The notes under the pieces are model-generated. The model did not search any database. It was not told the origin of the DNA and was given only the letters and a program-made list of their open reading frames with translations. From Manduca sexta (lineage: Eukaryota > Arthropoda > Insecta > Lepidoptera > Sphingidae), in NCBI RefSeq assembly GCF_014839805.1, contig NC_051139.1:4402001-4466000 (forward strand): a DNA stretch of 64,000 nucleotides. Direction: 5' to 3'. Numbering within the stretch: the first letter of the stretch is position 1; each line of letters begins with the position of its first letter. The position numbers and the translations under genes were made by a program. Shown here piece by piece: positions 1 through 11,369 of the stretch.

Positions 1-339
1 AAACCACCTTAGCATACCATACCTCGTATTTAGTTTTATATATTGTAGAGTTTGATTACGCCAATTTAAAGGGAACTGCGATCTTAATATTAGGTAATAA
101 TAGAAATCGCCGGTAGCGATAAGACCGCCATTTGTACATCCTGTTTGATCCTAAGCTTTATTGTATATTTACTTTTCTATACTTGATGTACAATAAAGAG
201 TTTAAATAAATAAAATGAATAGAGTTTAAGCGCTTAAGGTAATGAAGAAGGTTCGGAAGTATCCAACAAATAAATAGAGTAATATATAATGTCAATTAGA
301 AGATATGAGTTATTAATTTAAGTTTCGTAGGTGTACGGC

Positions 340-475
340 GGTATGACTTCTGCTGAGGTCGCGGGTTCGATCCCGAGTCGAGCAATATAATATTAGGTTT
401 TTCTACTCACGGCGGAAAGTCAGTGCACTAGTTACTCCTGTGTCTACCCCTTCGGCGATTGAAAGAGTAAACTTT
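340..475 (+). repeat. Degenerate tRNA-derived SINE (family B)
   Basis: A box-B-like block (GGGTTCGATCCCGAG, near 363-377) is followed by 'GTTTTTCTACTCA', a diverged middle and 'CTACCCCTTCGGCGATTGAA'. That order matches the better-preserved copies at 20609 and 29413. The tRNA head is eroded on the 5' side and the 3' half has lost blocks. This is an old, inactive copy. Confidence 0.7.
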
Positions 476-1169
476 TTATGAGCGAGTTATTAAAACATTA
501 TCAGATGCCTCTTAAGAAATAAAAAAAAAAAAAAACTTTATTTATCACGTAGGCGAACAAAGTTGCGCTTATGATACATCAAAACGATGTATAACAATAT
601 TAATTATTATTTCTAAATAACATTTTAAATTAGGGATAAAGTTTTATTGAATGTTAGGCACAAACCGAAGTAACCAGCTCTGGCTGATAGGTAGGGGGGA
701 ATATAAATAAAAGTTATCATACATTAATGATATTAATTTCAAACTTGACAAATAACATATATCGTGTTGTAAAGGTACTCCTTGATACTTCAGTCGCCGA
801 TAGAATTTCCTTTAACAAAAATTGTAGGAAAATCGACTCTATTACAGTATCTTTAAAAATCTTAAACACTTCGCGCTGCAACCTCTAAGTTTTTAGGGGA
901 TTTTTTAAATTTGAACTTTATTTTTGAAATTGTAGAGTTCAATTCCCTTGTGTCTGATGATGGTGGTTGCGCAACAACGTGGGTGTTTAACAGCGAGGAC
1001 TGGGGCTTGGAGACAGCTGTCATTCCCCCGGGCATCACTAAGGGTTTTGTTTACAGCTCGCTCTAATGACAAAGATCTTAGGTACATACAGCGGAATTGC
1101 TTTGGTGTTTCTCATGAATCAATGTTATGAAGATTATTAATTCTATTTCCGGGCTTACTTTAAATCCGT

Positions 1170-1494
1170 CGATATTTGTAGTACGTACTAGACTTTCCGT
1201 ACACTCATTGTGTTCAACTCAAGTGTAATGCAATCCATACACCTGACTTTAGTATGATTTCAACATTTACAGCGTGTGGTTATATACGGAGTGACGCTCA
1301 TAATATAAGAATTCTAGTCTAAGTGTAAACCTGGATGTGAATAAAAAATATTAGTCAAATTAAAATTATTTGTTGTTCAAATGAATAAATAGGTTATAAC
1401 AATGACGTTTTAGTTGCAATTTTAGTTCAGATTTTTAACAAATAGTTTATATGAACGTTCGTCTGAGTTCGTGTCTATAGAATAGACGTCAATG
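1170..1494 (+). repeat. Dispersed repeat D, copy 1
   Basis: About 325 bp that aligns along most of its length with 25556-25879 in the same orientation and with 44243-44514 reversed. Shared blocks include CAATCCATACACCTGACT, GTGACGCTCATAATATAA-like, AATAAAAAATATTAGTCAAAT, GAATAAATAGGTT and ACAAATAGTTTATAT. No obvious terminal inverted repeat, poly-A tail or coding sequence is visible. The class is unknown; a non-autonomous DNA element or a retroelement fragment are both possible. Confidence 0.75.
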
Positions 1495-1654
1495 TTTATA
1501 TTATTATTTAATAATGTTCTAATTTCGAAAAGGTAATGCTTAAAGAAAGGAGATCTTATGCAGAAAAACTCTGTTTCTGACATGGGACCGTACGAACCAA
1601 ATTATATAGAAATTTATTCGGATGTTCTATTACGCCATTGAGCTTGGGTTATCT

Positions 1655-1880
1655 ACTATAACCACCTTTTACCGGTGCTTTGCCTGCGTTATTGAGTTTT
1701 TCCGGGATAAAAAATTCCCTATATATTTTCTAGGAATAAAAAGTAGCCCAAGTCATTCCCAGGGTCACAAACTATTTCCACACTAAATTTCATTGACATC
1801 CGTTTGTTAGTTTTTGAATTTATTGCGTTCAGATAGACAGACGCGGCAGGGGACTTTGTATTAGAATATATTAAGATTGA
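1655..1880 (+). repeat. RTE-like LINE 3' fragment
   Basis: Contains the series typical of lepidopteran RTE-like tails: 'GAGTTTTTCCGGGATAAAAA', 'CCCAGGGTCACAAACTATTTCC', 'AAATTTCATTGACATCCGTT', 'TGCGTTCAGATAGACAGACGC' and an AT-rich end. No open reverse-transcriptase frame remains. The assignment to RTE rests on my memory of such tails and not on a database match. Confidence 0.55.
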
Positions 1881-2557
1881 TTAAAATAATGTCTAGCATT
1901 TTAAGAAACCTACATGGCAATAACTTTGCGGGCTTTATATTTTTATTTCCTTGGAGTGTATAGTCTTTCTGATCTCAGTTTCCGGCGTTTGCGTGTTACG
2001 TAGCATGCGTATATGGTTTGATTGCCATACTGAGATATCGTATTCGACCCCTGGGTAGAGTATATTGATGTTTCTCAGCGCCAATTCGGAGTCTGGAATA
2101 GTGTCCGGTAAATGGCAACAGACTCTCCCTACTTCCCTCATTAATCTGTTGACAGTGTTTTGTATCTGCCTACTCCTGAAAAGAAAAAAAGGCATGATGA
2201 TACGTATGTGTATCTATACCGACTATCTCACAGAAAGTGCTGCTATTTTACAGTACTAACCTTTCTTTTTCTAAGACATTCGGAAATGGCAACGAACGAG
2301 TTCTGACTCGTCCAATGTTTTAAAGTAAAGCTTTTCTTTTATACGTTTACTTAGTAGAGATCTTTGAACAAGCAGCAGAATAAATGGATCTCAAGTATGT
2401 TTAAAAAGTATTAGAAAGTAAAACAATTCATTGGAGGGTTTTTGAATTGCTTCGTAAATCATAATGGAGAGTCAATTCCCTGGGCCAAATTGAAATATAA
2501 AAAATATTTCCAACGAGCAAAATGTAATATGTACAAAATTATGCAAAATAAATAAAT

Positions 2558-2700
2558 TAATTATTAATAATAATATCAACTATGTATTATATACTGTCTC
2601 ACTGCTGGACACGAGCCTCCTCTACTACTGAGAGGCCAGTCCACCACGCTAGCCTAGGGCGGATTGGTAGACTTCACACCCTCAAAATTCCTATAAAGAG
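2558..2700 (-). repeat. SINE family A, 3' fragment
   Basis: Read on the minus strand it gives the 3' part of the family seen at 19885, 52345 and 58612: 'GAATTTTGAGGGTGTGAAGTC', 'GGCTAGCGTGGTGGACTGG', 'AGTAGTAGAGGAGGC', 'CAGCAGTGAGACAGTATATAATAC'. The tRNA head is missing, consistent with 5' truncation on insertion. Confidence 0.75.
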
Positions 2701-3930
2701 TTAGCGACATTATCATTTAGGAACCGCGAATAACTAGAAACTATTTGTTTTTCAATGTGTGTAGTTCGACGGCCAATATTCACTCGGTTATAAAATAGTT
2801 TGCTATTGCACTCCTTCCTACAAGAAATGCTTTTACAACTTGCAAAACATAATCCCGAAATCAATTTTAAAGTTATCAAATAGAGTTTTAAACTACAGTC
2901 ATAAGGAGAGGGGTAATTTTGATGTTTTTATGATAAAGTCTACTCCAATAAGAGGTAGAGTCAAGATATAGTCGATTTCGTCTTTAAATTAAGTGAATGG
3001 TTCGACCAAGGCACTATTACCGTCTTAGAATACTATTATGAATAGCTGTTTGGATAATTTCCGGAATATCAACACATTTTTGAAATGATTTAGTTTTGGA
3101 TGCCTAGCAATGTAAAGCATTTACTATCGATGTGATCTATCGGCGTATTTATTTGTTTTAGGACATAAAAAAGTTTGTTCACGTAATATAATTATAAATA
3201 ACCAAAAAGTTCGTAAAAAAATATTGTAGTTCGAATTTCAAACTTACGTACAATCAAATTTAGAACATTACAATAAAATAGTTATAATACAACACAAACC
3301 TTATCTGACAATAAACAATACCATTCGTTTAAATAACTCTACAAAATTATATTCGGTTACATTCAAAACGAATTTCGTATACAAAGTTTTGTTTCTAAAG
3401 GATTTATTGCTCCAACTCGTTGATGGTTAGAGAATATTAATTGTTTTAACATTTAACTCAGTTGTGCAGAACTCTGTTGTATTAAATTGTTTACAATTTT
3501 ATCTCGTCGCGATAAGTTACTTCATAATTGTTACGTTGTTACTACGAAAACTTTATTTTTTCATTAAATAAATGTTTTTTATGTAAATATACAACTACCA
3601 CTAATTTATGTACATTTATTTAGCACATAAGTATAATAACCTTTTTTTGGCAACCGTCCAGAAAACTCCGCGCGACGCGGAAGTGTTTAAACATTTCCTT
3701 TTTTTTTGAAAGGGCGAAAAATATATACTAAAACAAAGTGTGTCTAATGTTTTTCATTTTAAATTGAAACATATTAATTACATTCAGTATACGGTAGCCG
3801 GCAGAGTGGTTTCAGGCGCGAGCTGCCCGTAAAAGCATACGCCCTAGCCGAAGAAAGCTCGGTAGGGCGGGCGAGTTCCTCAACAATAGCGCCTCTAGCG
3901 GCGGTTCGTAGGAAACATGCGCCGCACAGT

Positions 3931-3971
3931 GATTGGAGCACGTGTGTGACGTCACCGCGCTGGCGACCAAT
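3931..3971 (+). promoter_or_regulatory. CCAAT / E-box / CRE cluster in core island
   Basis: Within about 40 bp lie an inverted CCAAT (GATTGG, 3931-3936), a CACGTG E-box (3939-3944), a full CRE TGACGTCA (3947-3954) and a direct CCAAT (3967-3971). CCAAT binds NF-Y, CACGTG binds bHLH factors such as Myc/Max or USF types, and TGACGTCA binds CREB/ATF. Such packing is typical of a proximal promoter. Binding is not shown by sequence. Confidence 0.5.
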
Positions 3972-4168
3972 GCGGGGGAGCGCGCTCGTGCTCGGCCGCA
4001 GTGCTCGTCGCCGCGCCTTCGCACGAGCTGCGTTTCGTCGCCGGCCCCGTCCCCCGCGCGCGTGTATTGCGCCGCCCGCGCCCCCCGCGCACCCCGCGAC
4101 TTGCCGTCTCGCCCGCATTCTAGTCGTGGGTGTCGCGCCGTGCAGTCCTCGCGTGTGCCGCCGAACTC

Positions 4169-4261
4169 AGTGCGCCGTTTGTGAGTGCTTTGATATCCCG
4201 CACGAGTGTCAGTGTGACGGAGGACCAGGCGCGTCGACGCGGAGGATGTTAACAGCCCACG
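4169..4261 (+). other. Mef2: Putative non-coding first exon (Mef2 5' UTR)
   Basis: The 3' end is set by a strong splice donor: CCCACG|GTGAGT, with the intron starting at 4262. The 5' end is a guess, based on the initiator-like TCAGT at 4167-4171; another TCAGT lies at 4209-4213 and transcription could start further upstream. A short upstream ORF begins at ATG 4246-4248. If the exon joins to 61951, that ORF stops after nine codons, before the Mef2 start. No other coding potential is present. Assignment to Mef2 is inferred from strand and position; a different transcript could use this exon. Confidence 0.5.
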
Positions 4262-4323
4262 GTGAGTGAAGCCGGGACGAGTCGTCGGACGCTTATCTCG
4301 CTTCGGCGCCACGTGAACGCGCT

Positions 4324-4333
4324 CTATTTATAA
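4324..4333 (+). promoter_or_regulatory. MEF2-type site next to exon 1
   Basis: CTATTTATAA fits the MEF2 consensus YTAWWWWTAR, 63 bp into the putative intron. Mef2 genes can autoregulate. However, I estimate that dozens of matches to this loose consensus are expected by chance in 64 kb of such AT-rich DNA, so position in the island is the only reason to list it. Confidence 0.25.
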
Positions 4334-4811
4334 AATGTAAACATGCAGCTAATTCGATTTGAGGGCATATTACGCTGTTGCCACTTAAAAGCGAGAGTAC
4401 GCGTCCGGCGAGCGCTCCGCCGCCGACGGCATTCGCAAATTAACAATAAAGAGCCGGCGCGCGGCCGTCGAGATTGCCCAGTTCCTGTAAGAAGGACGTC
4501 GTGACTCGCGCTGCTGACTCGCCGAGAGTGCAGGAGCCGTTCCCGAAGGGAATAATCGGCGCGGCAACCTTGGTGCGGTTCAGGGCTGGCGATAGCGCGA
4601 TAAAGTGACCTTGGAGCGAAGTCTCGCGAACGCCGGCCGGCCGCGCCGGTGGAATCGCGCGCGCTCGCGGAAAACGTCCAGACAAACAATGATAATATCC
4701 CGCGCTCGCACTGCCATCACCAATAAACAATGATAATTCTGTTAATGCGCGGCACTCCACAATCTACGACTCAACAACTGTTTAACTCGACCACCACGCT
4801 GCCACGTTTAA

Positions 4812-5191
4812 ACAATAACACATCGATATTTATTAAATTTCTTATATGATTCAAACCAGATGATACGCATCCAATTGGTCCAAAATCCAAATAATGCATT
4901 AGCATACGACATTGATTACTTTAATGAAGAAAATGATAAAGAACAGATCAGCGAAGTTTTGGATGAGTTTCAATTAACGACAAATGATGTTGTTCGGATG
5001 ACTAATAAAATACAAAGGACGTGTTCGGTACATATTAATAAACAAGTGTCTATACTTTGAAACCTAAAAGCAATGAACTGAATGCCCTTCTTGCTCCGCA
5101 AGAAATTATGGACGTTCTTGAAATTCCAAATCCAAGAAATTGTAGTCTTAATTCTTTTACTAAACGAGCTTGTATGTGTTCTTGTTTCTAA
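4812..5191 (+). pseudogene. Frameshifted coding relict of unknown origin
   Basis: One open segment runs 4812-5060 (frame of 4812), with an internal ATG at 4860. From 4860 it gives 66 codons of ordinary, non-repetitive composition (MIRIQLVQNPNNALAYDIDY at the start), then stops at 5058-5060. A second segment, 5042-5191 in another frame, continues with similar character (NELNALLAPQEIMDVLEIPN from 5072) and ends at TAA 5189-5191. The two overlap by about 19 bases, as expected from one indel in a once-continuous frame. I recognise no domain. It could be a decayed gene, a retrocopy or a transposon-borne ORF. It lies just past the CpG island and inside the putative intron. Confidence 0.4.
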
Positions 5192-8100
5192 ATGGCTGCA
5201 GTTTCTACGACACGGTTTTCCTCCGGCGAGTTTGCAATTTTTTTTTACGATGACGGACAAGTCAAGCCTGTCCGGTAGAGACGCCTCGATACGGTCAGGT
5301 TCGAGTCGAGTCCCACGCCTTGTTCCACATACTCACTTCTTACTATTCACAAACGGATCGGTCATCGTTTGACACAAATCTATATTATGCATGTTATACA
5401 TAATGTAAACATGTTTTTATTGGAATTAATACTTAACAACGACAACAATAAACACATTGTATATAACTTATCTAGATCCCCAGACCATGAATACAAATGA
5501 AGATGTCAAGGACGAAATATTGTTTTCAAAATGTTTAAGCAAAAACTTTATACAAATTAAATTTGCGTTTCTCATTCGCACTTACGCACATACGATCGTC
5601 GAGACAACGTTTGCCGTACTGCGTGCGCGTGCTCTTTCCATTGCTCACGAAGTGTGTGGGTGGGAGCAGGACGGAGATAATTCGCATCGAGTGAGCGAAC
5701 CGGCCATGCGAGATGCTCAACTGTATCATAAATATTAATCAGGCGCTGGTGTCAACAGCCACCGCGTAACGTGACACCGCCGCGATCCGCTGCTAGCCTG
5801 GTACTTATAGCGGTTGCCAGACGCTCTACTCCAGACAAACACCACAATTATTTACATAAGTATGTAAAATAACAACATTTATATCACGCGTCATATTCTG
5901 CAACACTGGGAGACTAAACTGCAAACATTCCACGCGAAATTATTAAATATTATAGCAAATACGGCAAATTGTTTAGTAAATGATCTATTCAACACACTTG
6001 ATCAACAATATAATATTCGAACGCAATATCACGTGCTATATCCTACTTATTTACCAACAAACACATCGAAGATCCCGCTTCAATGTTACCACGATAATAG
6101 TAATAGTCAAATATTAGTTCACCACAGCTCTCACTGATGCAAACAAACCGTGAAATAGTGATAATGTTATCGTTTGCACATCCGTTGTGCGCGTTCAGCC
6201 ATGACCTGCCCTACAATTGCTGAGGCTTTGATTCGCGGGAGCACTGTGGTTTTCTGTTAGCTCCACTGCGTTACTAATTAAAACAGTATTTTTCCTTTTA
6301 TAAAGAAAAGAAACTTGGACTCATTAAATGCATTTGTTTTATTTGTGTTTAATCATTGTTTTGTTAGGTGTCTGCTGTAATTACTAAATGTATTTTTAAG
6401 TAATTTGAATGTAAAGATAACAACGAAAAATAATTTTAAAGCTTAAATTAGTTACGGAAAAACATATTGTGATATGAAATTGTTAAAAGATTTTGGAACT
6501 TTCTTGAAAAAAGGATTAATTTTTTTTGCCTTTCTTACATAACGAACTCATTGTTACACCTGATTAACATAACACATAATAATTATGCATGTATGTTTTA
6601 CATAACGCAGTTAAAACATTTTGAAATTAATTACGAAACAGCATAAATTTAAATGGTACCAATATATTAATGTATCCAACGGTTACTGAATTTTCAATTC
6701 AAGTTACTTGACGCATTGTTACGAACAGTATACATTGTTATTAGATGAGTACAATTATCTGAAGATTATGTTTAAACTTTGACCGTAATGAATATTCTAT
6801 CGTCTTCTGACACAATGAATGCTTGAAGTCGAACTGTGTATCGGAAGTGTTGGTTCTCGTTGGTTCTTCGTTCGACCTTCGCATAATGACATTTTACATA
6901 AAATTCGCGAAACAGGTTTGGTACGTTTGAGAGGTTTTCGGGTAAATTCTGATCGTGCGAGTATAGAGGTTTTCGGTGATTGTGTTATTTTTTCTCAATT
7001 AACTACAATTTTAATTCAATTGTAATCATAACTAAAACTTTTGTTAGCATTTCGAATTCAAAATTGATGTACTAATTTTACTTAAATTTTAAAAGTCCTC
7101 TCACTAATGATTGACATTTGTAAGAGTGCTACTATGCATATAATGCAATCGTCATTTTACCTTACAACAAAATTGCAATTACGTTTGAAGGTTCTCGTCT
7201 CGTCACTGCATCAACAACATGTTTCAAAGTCGAAAAATATTTATTCAGTGTTGCGTTTTAGTAATATATATCATTATAGATAATAATCTAGTTAGTGTTA
7301 TAGATCTTGATAGATATTTGTACAAGTTTCTCTGCTACTAAAATATTTACGTTTATTCCAAATTAATTTATCTATCAAATTGTCCAAATCAAAGATTTTA
7401 TAAAACAGTTTTTATTAGACATTAAATAAAAATTAATCTTCAATTTAAATTCCTAATATAAAAAACATACGAAACGAATCACATCATAACCTTTGCTGTT
7501 CAATGATAAAATAAACATCGCATAAGTATACTATAGCCGGCAATGTTTATTGTTATGGCGCAGTACTAAGTGATAGCGGCCTATGTCGAGCATCTCTGGA
7601 ATACTGTGTAGGCAAGTACTTAAAATGTAATTAAAAACGAGTTACTACTCAGACGACCCAACTTACGGATAATAAAGATTTAATTGTACAGGTTCTATCC
7701 AGAGACTGCGTGCGCGAATAATTCGAAACTATTTGAAAAACTCATAAACTGGTTACAGCGTAGAACTTCAAATGCTACTTATAACATATCAAATGAAGAT
7801 AAAATTCAAAGCGGTATGACCTAAATGAAGATTGGGGATTTAAAAATCAAAATTTGCTTTGAATAAGTAAAAAAATGTAATCATATGGTTTATTGCAATA
7901 TTTAATTTAATCCCCTGCTATTATAATTATTTCTATAGACATGTAAATATAAAACATACAATTAATAAAAAAAATATAAATATCTGTTTAAAAGTTTAAA
8001 ACTTCAACTTTAACAGAATTTTTATTTAATTTCTGATCTCTTGCTATAAGTTGCAGTCTCCCAGAATTTATATCTGAAATTAAAGCGTGGCTTCGCATTC

Positions 8101-10599
8101 ACCGAAGTAAGTAAACATAAACGATTTGTAAACAATAAAATAACGTAAACTAACAAAAAATAAATTGAGTAACAACATTTCAAACCTCTATTAAGTTCAA
8201 ACTACATTCTAAAGGAGGTTAGGTGAACAAAAAAGATTTGCTACGTTTTTTGCGTATTTAAAGATGTTAGATGAAAAATAAAGTGGTAAAAGCAATAACG
8301 AAGTTGATCAACAGTGAAGCTATACAGAGAGCGGTTGGTTTTTACTCCATGGCGATGCGTGCGAGCACATCTGCAAAGTTTTTGCTGTGTGTGTGCCGTG
8401 TAAATACACATTTTTTTCCGCTTGTGTGCGCCACGGACCGCTTGGATATCTTGACTTGCGTGTGCGAGTGTCTTGTTCGTTTTTTCATTAATATCATACG
8501 GTTTGCCACCGACCTTTACGGCACAATAAATACGCCGATATTCGTTTATTTCGTATGTACAATGAGTGAAAAACACGTTTGTAAGCGACTTCAGACTATA
8601 TGAAAATTGGCTAGGACGTACACGTAACTTCGATCTGTATAATTTGTGTATACACCTGCATTATTTTTGTTATTCGAAAATACAATTTTATCAATATAAA
8701 TCCTATTACGTAGAAGACGAAGTTCGCGTAGACTCCATTTAACCTGGATAAATATCCGAATCGTAACGTTTATTTAAATATGATCAAAGGCAATTTGTGT
8801 TCATTAAACATAAAGAGCAGTGGCAAGTGGCAGCGTCTTTGAGGAGCGTCAAACTCGGCGTGCACTAATGAGTTTTTACACCCAATGCATATTTACATAT
8901 AACACTCTAACGACTAAGATAAACAGCGCGCGGAAAGCTGCGTGCTCGACGAACGTATATTTCCTACGGTTCATTTTGAGTAGAGAACGTTAGATATTAG
9001 GCACTATTAGGACTTGAGCAGTTTCAGGGTACTTTTGAGATTTTTAATCAGGTCTGTCCCATTTATTCCTCGGTAGAGCACAAAGGAGAGTACGGTTAAC
9101 ATTTTTACACTATTTACTTATAAGATTGGTTACATATACAACTAGATTTTGCTCCTCCCATAAATCTATAGCCTATAATCGCATTCAGTGATAATTTTGT
9201 AATACCTATAGATAAGCGCGTTCAAATGAAAACACAATCTCTAGCTTAACACATTAGTATAGGACATTTGAATGCATGTGAACTGCGAGGCATTTTAATC
9301 ATTTATTCAGACGTGATAAACGGTTCTACAATTTATATCCGTTTATCAGAATTAAAAGGTACGGCTGCTTTTACACTGTGATTGATTACAACGACATAGT
9401 ATGTATATAATGGATCAATGGAACGCTTGAGCCTCTAATAAAGTGATAATTTCAGGCCACGCTAGGGAAAAGCATGGTTACTGTTCGTGGCAAACGGCGA
9501 AGAGTTTTGTACTAACACTTCATGTGATACGCTACTTTATTATTAACGAGATAAAGGTTACATTACTTTAAAACATGCGACACGACTTATTACGTTTATT
9601 GATCGAGCAATTCGTAATAAGAGTCACGAGTTATTGCGTAATACCGACAATCTTGTTCAGTTTGTGCTGTGCATTAAAACAGGATATATCTTGTATATAT
9701 GTGTGATTTTTTAAATTATTTTTCATCAAAACAGTTCTGTGGTTAGTGCGTTGTCCTCGTTCTATAGTTTCTAAAAATAACGCGTTATTGTTTATGGATT
9801 GTTCTGTATAAATAACGTTTGATATTTTATTATGTATGCGGCGTAAATGCGATTTTTTGCGTATCACAGGGAGCCAATCTGGGTGGAATTTAAAGACCAA
9901 GCACATATATTTGCTACCTATAAGGAAGATACGATGCGACTTAAGTTACCGATGCATCTAACAGACTAAATATAATATTACTGACACATATAACATAAAG
10001 TTGTGGACATCAGACGAAGAGATTTTCGCAAATTCTGACTAAAGTTGTATTTAATTGAAAATAACATACTCCATGAACACTATCAATGGAATCGAACCCG
10101 TGACATCACATTTCTCGCCACATACGTTTCAGGTTTTAATCATCTTTGTCGTTTTCTTCTCGACTCTAATAGCAAGCTAGAAAGTGATCGTAATGAAAAT
10201 TAATTATTAAACTCATTTTCAAAGTCCATTTTTGAGAGTTGAAATTAAATTCTGATAAAGAAAAGTTTTTATTATAATTGCTCGACAATTTATTGTTTAG
10301 GATGGTATTCTCGGGTTTCAATTAGCCGCGATTTGTAGTTGATACAAATTCAGACAGCGAAAATTCCCACCTATTTTCCTGTTATATTCGTAATTCCCGC
10401 AAATTGGATTTATCACTAATTCTAAGAAATGTACACCTCTTTAATATTTGAGATCGGGAAAATATCCTTTAATTCTATTGAATCGTTGATCATTGTTTTC
10501 TTCTCATTTTCGGTCGAATTTCGAAATAATGATTACGAACGTCTAAATGCCAGTTCGTATTTAATTTATTAATGATAAAATGTTTGTTGATCATTGATT
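5192..10599. other. Intronic stretch without genes
   Basis: No convincing coding sequence. The 93-codon frame at 5457-5738, the 68-codon frame at 6819-7025 and the opposed 110/111-codon frames at 8241-8603 show no recognisable motif and I regard them as chance. A weak tRNA-like box B (GGTTCGAGTC, near 5299-5308) may be an eroded SINE head. 5735-5830 is a short GC-rich patch ('CCACCGCGTAACGTGACACC'), a possible regulatory element. 8340-8480 is locally rich in TG/CG. Elsewhere the DNA is AT-rich and I can name nothing. Confidence 0.55.
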
Positions 10600-10693
10600 C
10601 CACATCCTAGGACGGAAAACAGACAACGAAAGGCTACTAGTGACGCCTTTGCCAACCCCTTCAGGGATACAAGGCATGAGCACGTGTGTGTGA

Positions 10694-10733
<40 letters not shown>

Positions 10734-10735
10734 AT
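10600..10735 (+). repeat. SINE family B 3' end plus (TG)18 microsatellite
   Basis: 10607-10678 resembles the 3' half of SINE-B ('GGACGGAAAACAGACAACGAAAG', 'CGCCTTTGCCAACCCCTTCAGGGATACAAGGC'). It runs directly into GTGTGTGTGA and then an uninterrupted (TG)18 at 10695-10730. Other SINE-B copies here end in short TGTA or TG tracts, so the microsatellite probably grew from the SINE tail. Confidence 0.7.
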
Positions 10736-11131
10736 GAAAAAATATACAATAATAAAGGATATGAAACTTCTGTGTCTGTAAAGGTAATTTTCGCTTGCGA
10801 AGATATTTGATGTCATACCGCTCGCTGCGACACTCGACGCAGTCACGGCCCTTACTTTCAAGGGCTCTCGTCTTGGCAAAGTTGATTACGTTAAAAATCT
10901 CGGAACATTATGCTGTAGTAAAAAGACAGTACATTAAAATAATGGGATTATATTTTATTTCTAAGTTAATAGTTTTAACTTCGATCATAAATAAAAATTA
11001 CAAATTGAAATTATGTTACTTACTGACTTCTGACTCACAAAGTGACTCACTCACAATTTTTCGTGTGTATGGTCGTCTGCTGGAAGATGCCCAGAGTTGT
11101 CTATGTGACGAATAGTTCGAATTCACTGTAA

Positions 11132-11149
11132 CCCCCCCCCCTCCCCCCC
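11132..11149. repeat. Poly-C tract with one T
   Basis: Ten C, one T, then seven C. This is a simple repeat, unusual in such AT-rich DNA and prone to length error in sequencing. Confidence 0.85.
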
Positions 11150-11352
11150 TTGAAAACTAACTTTAAATTATTTTTACTGTATACACTCATAATTTATCAA
11201 GAAAATTTAAAAAAAAAATTCAATTTACTGCATTTTTCGCAACATGACTAATATAATTTCTTGCAAAGTGTCGTACATTGACAAGATAGATGCCGCGAAA
11301 ATCTTCCGTATGCTCCGTAAGTGACAGTTGCGTAGGGCGTGATGGATGGCAC

Positions 11353-11369
11353 GTTATCGCTGCGATAAC
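11353..11369. promoter_or_regulatory. Palindromic paired GATA-like site
   Basis: GTTATCGC-T-GCGATAAC is a perfect inverted repeat with 8-bp arms and a 1-bp centre, giving two opposed GATAA cores. It sits in a locally GC-richer patch (11290-11420). GATA factors act with Tinman on Drosophila Mef2 heart enhancers, which makes the site of interest. Function is inference only. It is followed by a pyrimidine-rich run ending in CATACAG at 11406-11412, which resembles a splice acceptor. Confidence 0.3.

Larger units (their letters stand above)
1..3779. other. AT-rich flank upstream of the promoter island
   Basis: No open frame here exceeds 86 codons and none looks protein-like. The stretch is AT-rich, with the repeats at 340-475, 1170-1494, 1655-1880 and 2558-2700 listed separately. 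The parts 476-1169, 1881-2557 and 2701-3779 show nothing I can name. If the island at 3.8-4.7 kb is a Mef2 promoter, this is its upstream intergenic flank. It could equally be an intron of another transcript, which sequence alone does not settle. Confidence 0.6.
3780..4762 (+). promoter_or_regulatory. GC/CpG-rich promoter island
   Basis: Base composition changes abruptly from AT-rich flank to a block dense in CpG, strongest at 3810-4320 and again at 4380-4700. This is the largest such block in the window. Several overlapping open frames on both strands here (up to 166 codons, very rich in Arg, Ala and Pro) are what GC-rich DNA yields by chance, so I do not call genes from them. The island contains CCAAT boxes, a CACGTG E-box, a CRE and a consensus splice donor on the + strand, which points to a + strand promoter. 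That it drives Mef2, 58 kb downstream, is inference from strand, the non-coding exon and the lack of any other gene between. Confidence 0.65.

Noticed and set aside
3774..4760. Open frames of 83-166 codons on both strands in the CpG island
   Set aside because: GC-rich DNA has few stop codons. The translations are dominated by Arg, Ala, Pro and Ser, overlap one another on both strands and show no domain.
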